This document shows positions 31,525 to 38,372 of a DNA stretch of 41,910 nt, piece by piece. The stretch comes from an uncultured bacterium (GTDB lineage Bacteria > Actinomycetota > Coriobacteriia > Coriobacteriales > Coriobacteriaceae), in NCBI GenBank assembly GCA_905214465.1, contig CAJMMD010000019.1:1-41910 (forward strand), read 5' to 3'. Position numbers and translations under genes: made by a program. Positions within the stretch are counted from its first letter, which is position 1; each line of letters begins with the position of its first letter. The notes beneath the pieces are model-generated. The model was not told the DNA's origin, did no database searches, and was given only the letters and a program-made list of their open reading frames with translations.

Positions 31525-32910
31525 ATGACGGATCAGGAAACGATCGAGCGCGTGCACGTGACGGCCGACGATATCGAGGCCTCCAACGACCTTATCGACT
31601 TTATCGAGGCATGCCCCAGCATGTTCCATACGGCAGCGACCATTATGGCCGAACTCGACGAGGCGGGCTTTACCTACCTGCCCGAGAACGCAGCGTGGGA
31701 CATCGAGCCGGGCGGGCGTTATTACACGCAGCGCAACACCTCGAGCGTCGTTGCCTTTAAGGTGGGCGAAGACCTGGCCGCTACGTGGGGCGAGGACGGC
31801 GTTGCCGGCGACTATCATTTTCAACTCACGGCGTCACACAGCGATTCGCCGACGTTTAAGGTTAAGGCCGTGCCCGAGCTCGACGGCGCGGGCGAGACGC
31901 TGCGCCTGAACACCGAGGCCTACGGCGGCATGATCGACTACACCTGGTTCGATCGCCCGCTGGCACTTGCGGGCCGCGTGCTGGTGCGCGAGGGCGACCG
32001 TATCGAGAGCCGCTTGCTCGCTACCGAGCGCGAAGTTGCCATTATCCCGAGCCTTGCCATCCATATGAATCGTGGCGTTAACGAGGGCTTTGCGCCCAAC
32101 CGAGCTGTCGACCTGTGCCCGCTCATCAGCGCCGGCGACCTTAAGCAGGGAGATTTTGACGCCCTGATCGCCGACGAACTGGACGTTGAGCCCGAGCAAA
32201 TTTTGGGTCGCGACCTGTTCCTGGTCAATCGTCAGGATGCACGCATTTGGGGCTGGGCCGACGAGTTTATCTCGACGCCCAAGCTCGACGACCTGGCCTG
32301 CGCCTACACCTCGCTGCAGGCATTTTTGGGTGCCGAGAATGCGCACGACGTTTCGGTCTTTTGCTGCTTTGATAACGAGGAGGTTGGCTCCGAGACCAAG
32401 CAGGGCGCCATGTCGACGTTCTTGGCCGACGCGCTGCGCCGCATCAACGGGTCGCTGGGCTTCGATGACGAGTCGTACCACCGCGCACTTGCCGCTTCGA
32501 TGCTCGTGAGCTGCGACAACGCGCATGCCGTGCACCCCAACCACGCCGAGAAGTGCGACGCCCGCAACCAGGTTGTGCTTAACGGCGGCATCGTCATCAA
32601 GGAGGCCGCCAACCAGCACTACTGCACCGACGCCTTTAGCCGCGCGGTGTTCCAGGCCATTTGCGATGACGCCGACGTGCCCACGCAGGCCTTTGCCAAC
32701 AAGAGCGATATGGCCGGCGGTTCTACCCTGGGCAATCTGTCCAATATGCAGGCGAGCATGCATGCCGTGGACGTGGGCCTGCCGCAGCTTGCCATGCACT
32801 CGAGCTACGAGACCGGCGGCGTGCGCGACGTAATGTACGCCATCCGCGCCCTCACCGCCTTCTACGAGCGTGACCTGACCATCAACGGCGCCGAAAGCGT
32901 GGAACTCTAA
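31525..32910 (+). CDS. M18-family aminopeptidase
   Basis: A 461-residue zinc aminopeptidase. The metal and catalytic blocks are in order: ASHSDSP (zinc His), DDLACAY (bridging Asp), DNEEVGS (catalytic and zinc Glu), CDNAHAVHPN, and MHSSYETGG near the end (last His). It removes N-terminal, often acidic, residues from peptides in the cytosol. The start is ATG 31525 after AAAGGGGA. The frame is open 37 codons further upstream, but those overlap the region beside the divergent Ntn-hydrolase start and do not fit the family. Confidence 0.94.
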   Translation: MTDQETIERVHVTADDIEASNDLIDFIEACPSMFHTAATIMAELDEAGFTYLPENAAWDIEPGGRYYTQRNTSSVVAFKVGEDLAATWGEDGVAGDYHFQLTASHSDSPTFKVKAVPELDGAGETLRLNTEAYGGMIDYTWFDRPLALAGRVLVREGDRIESRLLATEREVAIIPSLAIHMNRGVNEGFAPNRAVDLCPLISAGDLKQGDFDALIADELDVEPEQILGRDLFLVNRQDARIWGWADEFISTPKLDDLACAYTSLQAFLGAENAHDVSVFCCFDNEEVGSETKQGAMSTFLADALRRINGSLGFDDESYHRALAASMLVSCDNAHAVHPNHAEKCDARNQVVLNGGIVIKEAANQHYCTDAFSRAVFQAICDDADVPTQAFANKSDMAGGSTLGNLSNMQASMHAVDVGLPQLAMHSSYETGGVRDVMYAIRALTAFYERDLTINGAESVEL

Positions 32911-32955
32911 AACCTGCCAAAAAGGGACAGGTTTATTTTGGCAGGTTTTATCTGG
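32911..32955. repeat. GGGACAG-loop hairpin repeat directly after a stop codon
   Basis: AACCTGCCAAAA (32911-32922), AGGGACAGGTTTA and TTTTGGCAGGTT (32936-32947), then TTATCTGGGC. It is identical to the copy at 26803 over this length and begins at the base after the M18 stop codon. Confidence 0.9.
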
Positions 32956-32997
32956 GCGAATGCAAAGGGTGAAACCGAACTAGATCTGCGATACGTG

Positions 32998-33031
32998 GCC
33001 GCCGAGGTGCAGTGCGCCTCGGCGGCTTTTT
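32998..33031 (+). terminator. Rho-independent terminator after the M18 peptidase
   Basis: GCCGCCGAGG (32998-33007) and CCTCGGCGGC (33017-33026) form a perfect 10-bp stem followed by TTTTTG. It lies 88 bases past the stop, beyond the hairpin repeat, which suggests the repeat itself is not a sufficient terminator. Confidence 0.9.
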
Positions 33032-33049
33032 GTGTACAGAGTACGGCTA

Positions 33050-33101
33050 ATGCTTATAAATGCTATACATGCTTTACGTATCTACCATAGAGCTTTATGA
33101 T
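33050..33101 (+). promoter_or_regulatory. Promoter and short iterons of the RHH/PIN toxin-antitoxin pair
   Basis: TTTACG (33073-33078) and TATGAT (33096-33101) are 17 bp apart. Upstream, ATGCTTATAA, ATGCTATAC and ATGCTTTACG repeat at 9-10 bp spacing, running into the -35. These are good candidates for antitoxin binding. A strong AAGGAGG precedes the ATG at 33126. Confidence 0.65.
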
Positions 33102-33125
33102 ATTTTGAAGTATTAAGGAGGGGTC

Positions 33126-33506
33126 ATGACCACAACAGCCGCTCAGATCAACGTACGTCTCGATGCCGATCTTAAAAGGAGTGGGGACGCCGCTCTCTCC
33201 AAGGCCGGTATGACGCCGAGCCAAGCGGTGCGAGCGCTCTGGCAGCTTGCAGCATCGCTGGCCGATCGCCCCGGTGCGCTCGAGGATATCCTGCTGCCCA
33301 GTCGTGCCCGGGCGGAACAGCGCGAGCGCGAAAAGGCCGCCAAACGTAAGCTCGAGCTTATGGATCAGGGGTCGAAGCTGTTCGCTGCCGCTTGCTGTGA
33401 GTCGGGAATCGATATGGTCAAGGCTCAGCCATCGGACGACGAAGAGCTCAAACGGAATGCCTATGCGGATCGCTATGGCGAGGAGATGAGCTGGCTCTAT
33501 GAGTGA
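33126..33506 (+). CDS. RelB/DinJ-like ribbon-helix-helix antitoxin
   Basis: A 126-residue protein. Its N-terminus (QINVRLDADLKRSGDAALSK, then AGMTPSQAVRALWQLAA) is the ribbon-helix-helix of the RelB/DinJ family, used for dimerisation and operator binding. A charged helix follows (RARAEQREREKAAKRKLELM) and a C-terminal tail ends EEMSWLYE that would wrap the toxin. It overlaps the PIN gene by eight bases. RelB-type antitoxins more often pair with RelE/YafQ-type toxins, so this pairing is a hybrid. Confidence 0.85.
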   Translation: MTTTAAQINVRLDADLKRSGDAALSKAGMTPSQAVRALWQLAASLADRPGALEDILLPSRARAEQREREKAAKRKLELMDQGSKLFAAACCESGIDMVKAQPSDDEELKRNAYADRYGEEMSWLYE

Positions 33507-33993
33507 GACTCCAAAGCGCATCTTGGTTGACACCAACGTGTGGCTCGATTACTTCATTCCCTCACGACGTGGTCGTTCGGTGGCGATTGAGTTTTTACGC
33601 GATGCATGCACGGCGCAGGTTGATTTGCTGTATGCGGCGACATCGTCCAAAGACCTGTTTTATTTGATTTCAAGCGAACATAAGGCATGGTATCGGCGAG
33701 AGCACGGTTCGCTTTCCCAGTATGCCGCTACGGTAGCGACTTCGCTTGCATGGGATTGCCTTAGCGTGCTGTCGCAGCTTGCCACGCCAGTGCCCTGTGA
33801 CCTGAGCGACATCTGGATGGCGAGCAGACAGCGTGAGCTCCATAGCGATTACGAAGACGATTTAATCATTGCGGCAGCGATACGCGCTCAAGCAGATCTA
33901 CTGGTCACCAACGATGTCAAACTCTGTTCGCATGCGCCCGTCGCAGCAATGAACGTCGAAAACGCAAGAAAGTACTTGGCAACGCTCAAATAG
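33499..33993 (+). CDS. PIN-domain ribonuclease toxin (VapC-like)
   Basis: A 164-residue PIN-domain protein with ILVDTNVWLDYF near the start (first acidic residue), SSKDLFYLI in the middle and SDYEDDLIIAAAIRAQADLLVTND toward the end (remaining acidic residues of the Mg-binding site). VapC proteins cleave RNA, often initiator tRNA or rRNA; the target here is unknown. Its start lies inside the end of the antitoxin gene, so translation is coupled. Confidence 0.87.
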   Translation: MSETPKRILVDTNVWLDYFIPSRRGRSVAIEFLRDACTAQVDLLYAATSSKDLFYLISSEHKAWYRREHGSLSQYAATVATSLAWDCLSVLSQLATPVPCDLSDIWMASRQRELHSDYEDDLIIAAAIRAQADLLVTNDVKLCSHAPVAAMNVENARKYLATLK

Positions 33994-34011
33994 CTCTAGA
34001 CCTCACTGGCC

Positions 34012-34225
34012 GAACAAAAGTCAGCGAGGGCCCACAGATAGAGCCAACGCCAGCCAGACCCCGCAGGTTGAACAAAAGTCAGCGAGAGCCCGTCTGGGCG
34101 AGCAAGGTGCCTTGAAACAAGGCGGCATTGACCTTCTGGTCATGCCGCCGAAGTTGAAAGGCAGATTGCCGCTCTGGCGGGCTCGCAGCGTCGAGGGGTT
34201 CCGGCGTTTGGCAAAACGCCGGAAC
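34012..34225. repeat. Composite repeat region after the PIN toxin
   Basis: GAACAAAAGTCAGCGAG occurs at 34012-34028 and again at 34070-34086, 58 bases apart. An imperfect inverted repeat follows (34081-34111 with 34160-34186), holding an inner near-perfect stem, GGCGGCATTGACC with GGTCATGCCGCC (34121-34149). Finally GTTCCGGCGTTT (34198-34209) and AAACGCCGGAAC (34214-34225) form a perfect 12-bp hairpin just before the stop of the convergent dehydrogenase gene. No gene is seen. Confidence 0.7.
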
Positions 34226-34227
34226 AA

Positions 34228-35163
34228 TTAGTGCTCGATCCAGCAGCGCAGGGTCTCGCCGGCCTGCAGGTGACGCAGATTCTCCGCGGCGATGTCGACC
34301 ACGTTGTTGAGCGTGGCTCCCAGGTGGAACCAGCCGGAGACGTGCGGCGTGATGAGCATGTTGGGCGCATCCCACAGGGGGCTTGTCGCAGGCAGGGGCT
34401 CGGGGTCGGTGACGTCGACCGCAGCGCCGGCAAGATGTCCCGACTCCAGGGCGGCAACCAAGTCGTCGGCGACCACAAGATCGCCGCGGCCGCCGTTGGC
34501 AAAGAAGGTGCCCGGCTTCATCGCGGCGAAGAACTCGGCGTTCGCCAGGCCGCGGGTCTCGGGTGTGCTGGGCATAAAGGATGCGACGACGTCGGCCTCG
34601 GCCAGGCGCTCGGGCAGGGCGTCCATGCCGTCCATGTCCTCAAACACAATGGGGTAGACGAGCGGATGGCGCTTGATGCCGCGGACGTGCGCGCCCATGC
34701 TGCGGCAGAGCGTGGCAAAGTGGCCGCCAATGTCGCCCGCGCCCAGCACCAGCACGTTGGCGTTTTTGAGCGAGGTGACCGGACCTAAATCCTCCCAGCG
34801 ATGTTCGCGCTGCAGGTCCTGGTAGCCGGGCAGGTGCTTCATCATCGACAGCACCATGGCAAACATGTGCTCGCTTACGGCCTGACCGTAGGCGCCGATC
34901 GAGCAAGACAGCTTGGCGTCGGCCGGCACGGTGCCGGCGGCAAGGTAGTCGTCATAGCCGGCGGTCTGCAATTGCAACAGCTGGAGATGCTCGCATGCCG
35001 TGAGCATGTCAGGGTCGATGTTGCCCAGGATCACGTCGGCATCGGCGACCTGCTCGCGCGTGGCGGCGTCGGAGCTCGTGTAGATAAAGTCCTCGCCCGG
35101 AGCGCTCGACTCAAGAATTGCGCGATGGCGGTCGTTGACGGGCAGCAAAACCAGGATGTTCAC
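34228..35163 (-). CDS. D-isomer-specific 2-hydroxyacid dehydrogenase
   Basis: An NAD(P)-dependent oxidoreductase of 311 residues. The nucleotide-binding motif is LGAGDIGGHFA. Catalytic blocks are NGGRGDLVV (Arg), DVTDPEPLP (Glu) and ITPHVSGW (His), in the standard order. The start is GTG 35163 after AAAGGA; the frame is open to 35286 but crosses a hairpin repeat. The substrate is not predictable: phosphoglycerate, lactate and glyoxylate-type enzymes all share these residues. The N-terminal half is divergent, so a specific name is avoided. Confidence 0.9.
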   Translation of the reverse strand: MNILVLLPVNDRHRAILESSAPGEDFIYTSSDAATREQVADADVILGNIDPDMLTACEHLQLLQLQTAGYDDYLAAGTVPADAKLSCSIGAYGQAVSEHMFAMVLSMMKHLPGYQDLQREHRWEDLGPVTSLKNANVLVLGAGDIGGHFATLCRSMGAHVRGIKRHPLVYPIVFEDMDGMDALPERLAEADVVASFMPSTPETRGLANAEFFAAMKPGTFFANGGRGDLVVADDLVAALESGHLAGAAVDVTDPEPLPATSPLWDAPNMLITPHVSGWFHLGATLNNVVDIAAENLRHLQAGETLRCWIEH

Positions 35164-35182
35164 AAGCAGTCCTTTCCGCTCG

Positions 35183-35217
35183 ACCTGCCAAAAAGGGACA
35201 GGTTTATTTTGGCAGGT
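35183..35217. repeat. GGGACAG-loop hairpin repeat
   Basis: ACCTGCCAAAA (35183-35193), AGGGACAGGTTTA (35194-35206) and TTTTGGCAGGT (35207-35217) form an 11-bp perfect stem. It lies between the dehydrogenase start and the methionine aminopeptidase stop, both on the minus strand. Confidence 0.9.
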
Positions 35218-35292
35218 TGTATCAGGCAAAACGTTCAAATAAAACGCCGGGTGCAAGACGAGCGTGCCCGTCAGCATCCGGCGCATCCGCGG

Positions 35293-36180
35293 CTACCAGC
35301 TCAGCAGCTCGTAGCCGTCCTCGGTCACCACGAGCTGTACCTCGCACTGGGCCGAATCGCTGCCGTCCTTGGTGCGCACGCACCAACCGTCGCCCTTGCT
35401 AATCTTGATGTCGGGCGCTCCGGCATTGACCATGGGCTCGATGGTAAAGACCATGCCCGGAGCCATGATGGTGTCCACATCGGGTGCCTCGGTGGTAAAG
35501 CCCACAAACGGGTCCTCGTGGAACTCCTTACCGATGCCGTGTCCGCCGTACTCGCGTACCACGCTAAAACCGGCGTCCTCGACCGTCTTTTGCACGGCCT
35601 CGGCCATCACGGACAGCGGTAGCCACGGCTTGACGGCGGCCAGACCCGCCTCCACGCTGGCGCGAGTGACGTCGACCAGACGCTGGCGCTCGGCCGAGAC
35701 CTCGCCGATGCAGAACATGCGGCTCGAGTCGCTAAAGTAGCCGTCCAGAATCGTGGAGCAGTCCACGTTGATGATATCGCCCTCGTGCAGCACGTCCGTA
35801 TCGCAGGGGATGCCGTGACAGACCACGTCGTTGATCGAGGTGCACACGCTCTTGGGATAGCCTTCGTAGTTGAGGTCGGCCGGCGTGCCGCCATGCTCGA
35901 CGGTGTAGTCGTAGATCATCTGGTCGATCTGGTTGGTGGTCATGCCTGCGGCGATATGCTCGCCCACATAATCGAGCACGCCCACGTTGATGGCGGCCGA
36001 GCGCTTAATGCCCTCGATATCGGCGGGCGTCTTGTAGAGTGTGCGGGGCAGAACCTCCCAGCCCTCTTCCCACAGGCGCTCGAGGCGCTCGTCGAAGGCG
36101 CTATGGCATTTCTTATATTTTTTGCCGCTGCCGCACCAGCAAGCGTCGTTGCGGCCGGGCACGGGTCCGTTGTCAAACAT
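35293..36180 (-). CDS. map: Type I methionine aminopeptidase with N-terminal SEC-C zinc motif
   Basis: Removes initiator methionine from nascent proteins. The 295-residue protein opens with a SEC-C motif (CWCGSGKKYKKCH, residues 14-26), a zinc-binding tail known from SecA C-termini and some MetAPs, probably for ribosome or nucleic acid docking. The catalytic domain has the metal ligands in order: INVDCSTILDGYFSD (two Asp), GGHGIGKEFHEDP (His), FTIEPMV (Glu) and AQCEVQLVVTEDG (Glu). It appears to be a single free gene, not linked to adk-secY here, so a second map gene may exist elsewhere. Confidence 0.94.
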   Translation of the reverse strand: MFDNGPVPGRNDACWCGSGKKYKKCHSAFDERLERLWEEGWEVLPRTLYKTPADIEGIKRSAAINVGVLDYVGEHIAAGMTTNQIDQMIYDYTVEHGGTPADLNYEGYPKSVCTSINDVVCHGIPCDTDVLHEGDIINVDCSTILDGYFSDSSRMFCIGEVSAERQRLVDVTRASVEAGLAAVKPWLPLSVMAEAVQKTVEDAGFSVVREYGGHGIGKEFHEDPFVGFTTEAPDVDTIMAPGMVFTIEPMVNAGAPDIKISKGDGWCVRTKDGSDSAQCEVQLVVTEDGYELLSW

Positions 36181-36234
36181 GGCTAACTTCCTTTCATCCG
36201 CAGCTAGTATAGCCCACCCGCATCAACCAAGTAC

Positions 36235-36348
36235 TAGGGCAGTCTTTTGGGACGGGGCATTTTTTGCTGCCCTACCGGAACCTTCGAAGCTTGAGGTCGT
36301 ATTTGAGATAGGGCAGCTAAAAAAGCCCCGTCCCAAAAAGACTACCCT
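36235..36348. repeat. Long inverted repeat F between map and a radical SAM gene
   Basis: Arms of 40 bases (36235-36274 and 36309-36348) pair with a few mismatches around a 34-base loop containing CTTCGAAG. Each arm is itself partly palindromic: TAGGGCAG at one end matches CTGCCCTA at the other. Two small hairpins could therefore replace the long one. The GTCCT/TGCGGA core is absent. It is 14 bases past the stop of the radical SAM gene. Confidence 0.85.
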
Positions 36349-36361
36349 GGGCGGCCGTGGG

Positions 36362-37138
36362 TTAGTAGCTCACCTGGCAGGGAATGCCGAGGGCGCGCAC
36401 GCGCGCGGCAATGGCGTCGAGCACCTCGGGTGCTGCCTTGGCAAGGCCGGCGACCGGTGTCTCGCGCGCTACCGTGTAGATGGTTGCTTCTTGTGGGCGA
36501 ATGCGCTCAAGCGCCGCGAGCCAGGGGGCAACGTACTCCTCGCCGGTGTTGTCGATGGGCTTGCCCTGATACTCACCGGTCAAAAAGATCGTCTGGATAA
36601 TAACGTGACCGTCAAAGCTCGCGAACGCTTCGATCTGGTGCTCGACGTCGTAGGGGCCAACGGGCTGGTCGAGCAGCTGGATAAACGCCGGGTCGACGGT
36701 ATCGAACTTAAGAATGTTGTCGTCGACCATCATGAGCGCGTCGTGCACTTCGGGACGGTCGGCGCGCGTGCCGTTGGAGAGCACGGCGATCTTGGAGTTT
36801 GGGGCAAGCTCGTCGCGCAGCGCGACGGCGCCGGCGATGGCCTGCGGAAACTCCGGTGCGGCGGTGGGCTCGCCGTTGCCTGCGAAGGTGATCACATCGG
36901 GGAGCTCGCCCTCGGCTGCCATCTCGCGCAGCTTTGCCTCGAGCGCGTCGAGTACCACGGTAGCCGTGTTGTACGGCTCATGGCAGGGGCGTTCGGCGTT
37001 GAGGCCGTTTTCGCAGTAAATGCAGTCGAACGTGCAGATTTTGCCGCTGGCCGGCATCATGTTGACGCCGAGCGAGAGACCAAGGCGACGGCTGCGAACG
37101 GGCCCAAAGATGGGGCTTGCATTCAAAAACGTAGACAT
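36362..37138 (-). CDS. Radical SAM protein of unknown specificity
   Basis: A 258-residue protein with the CX3CX2C cluster motif at Cys35, Cys39 and Cys42 (KICTFDCIYCENG) and the SAM-binding block VITFAGNGEPTAAPEFP. It begins MSTFLNASPIFGPVRSRRLG, typical of the small family often labelled Fe-S oxidoreductase or wybutosine-related. Its reaction is unknown. ATG 37138 is nine bases after GAGGAG; ATG 37144 is too close to that site. The frame remains open to 37732 but overlaps the divergent hydrolase gene and is not coding there. Confidence 0.85.
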   Translation of the reverse strand: MSTFLNASPIFGPVRSRRLGLSLGVNMMPASGKICTFDCIYCENGLNAERPCHEPYNTATVVLDALEAKLREMAAEGELPDVITFAGNGEPTAAPEFPQAIAGAVALRDELAPNSKIAVLSNGTRADRPEVHDALMMVDDNILKFDTVDPAFIQLLDQPVGPYDVEHQIEAFASFDGHVIIQTIFLTGEYQGKPIDNTGEEYVAPWLAALERIRPQEATIYTVARETPVAGLAKAAPEVLDAIAARVRALGIPCQVSY

Positions 37139-37272
37139 AGGCATATGCTCCTCAAGACAATTGTGCCTAAGCATAGCATCGGCTCCAAAGCAAGGTGCGG
37201 GCTCTTGCTTTACAAGTTTCGTTTTTTCACGTCGCTCATTATGCCGTGCCATGAAAAGCCTCGGGTCGGGTA

Positions 37273-37290
37273 AAGTTAATCTGTTAACAA
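37273..37290. promoter_or_regulatory. Rex-like operator
   Basis: The minus strand reads TTGTTAACAGATTAACTT. This matches the redox-repressor Rex consensus TTGTTAA-N4-TTAACAA known from Firmicutes and Thermotogales at all but the last two bases. It lies between the divergent radical SAM and alpha/beta hydrolase genes. Whether this organism's Rex uses the same consensus is unknown, and no rex gene is in the window. Confidence 0.4.
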
Positions 37291-37363
37291 AGCGTAAGGC
37301 AATACGGGTCCATCCAACCGCACTGACGTGCAACCGGATGAGCGTTGATGATGGGGGCACAAC

Positions 37364-38161
37364 ATGGATTTTACGGTCGAGAATGCGGGCACCACGATTG
37401 CCTGTCGCGAATATGCCGGCCCGGATGTGTCGCCTGATACTCCTGCCTTGGTGTGCGTGCACGGCGCTTGTGTCGACGGCACATTTTTCGACGGTATCGC
37501 TTGTGAGCTTAGCCGCAACTACCGCGTAATTGCCTACGACCGCCGCGGCTGCGGTGGCAGCAGCGATGCGGCAGACGGCAGCTATGATCTTGCCGCTCAG
37601 GCCGCCGACCTGCAAGCCGTGATCGAACACGTTGGCGCTCCGGCAAATGTGCTTGCGCACAGCGCCGGTACGTTGGTGGCGCTGGGGCTTCTCCGCACCG
37701 AACCCCATCTCGTCGCCCGTACGATTCTGCATGAGCCGGCTGTGTCGGCCGAAGGCGTCGGTATGGGCGCAGCTCCGGTTTTGCTCGATATGATTGCGAC
37801 TGGAAAGGTTTCAAGGGCGCTCCGGCTTTTCTTGGGAGCCTTCGGCGACTTGGACCCCGAGGCTCCTGGGACGACCGAAGCGGAAGTCAAACATGCCCTG
37901 CGCAATGGTCGTTGCTTTATGGCGAACGAATACGGGATTACTATGACCTGCGTTCCCGATTGGAATAGCGTTCGCGCGTCAAAAACGGTGGCCGCCGTGC
38001 TCCTGGGCGAGCTCTCGATTGGCACGCCCCGCGAGGCTGGTACGCGAGCGGCTGCCGAATATCTCGATTGCCCTCTCGTGACGATCCCGGGCGCGCATAA
38101 CGGTCTGCGCGATCGCCCGGCAGCGGCTGCCCGGGCTGTCCGTGGCATCCTGGGGCTCTAA
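37364..38161 (+). CDS. Alpha/beta hydrolase
   Basis: A 265-residue cytosolic hydrolase. It has the oxyanion block VCVHGACVDGTFF (31-42), YDRRGCGGSS, nucleophile Ser100 in AHSAGTLVALG, and a C-terminal His in IPGAHNGLRD. The fold and order are those of small esterases and haloperoxidase-like hydrolases. The substrate cannot be inferred. It is a single gene divergent from the radical SAM gene. The frame starts at ATG 37364 without a strong ribosome site. Confidence 0.87.
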   Translation: MDFTVENAGTTIACREYAGPDVSPDTPALVCVHGACVDGTFFDGIACELSRNYRVIAYDRRGCGGSSDAADGSYDLAAQAADLQAVIEHVGAPANVLAHSAGTLVALGLLRTEPHLVARTILHEPAVSAEGVGMGAAPVLLDMIATGKVSRALRLFLGAFGDLDPEAPGTTEAEVKHALRNGRCFMANEYGITMTCVPDWNSVRASKTVAAVLLGELSIGTPREAGTRAAAEYLDCPLVTIPGAHNGLRDRPAAAARAVRGILGL

Positions 38162-38372
38162 CACCCGCAATGGCCAAAGCAGGCTTCACCCGAAAACGTT
38201 TCGGCCGTGTTAACAAATGTGCTCAAAACCTCACGTCTGCGACTTCAATCGCGCCGCCTGCCAACTCATAAAAATGTAACAGCATTCACGTACTTACCTG
38301 CATCGACAAGGTGTTACCCTTGTAGCATTTGGAACCCACCGCTACCATGCGAAACTATCGAAAGGGCCCCAT

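Noticed and set aside
34012..34086. CRISPR array
   Set aside because: Only two direct copies of 17 bases exist, with no regular series of spacers and no cas genes.
37139..37732. N-terminal extension of the radical SAM protein
   Set aside because: The frame is open but overlaps the divergent alpha/beta hydrolase gene; a good ribosome site and the family start are at 37138.
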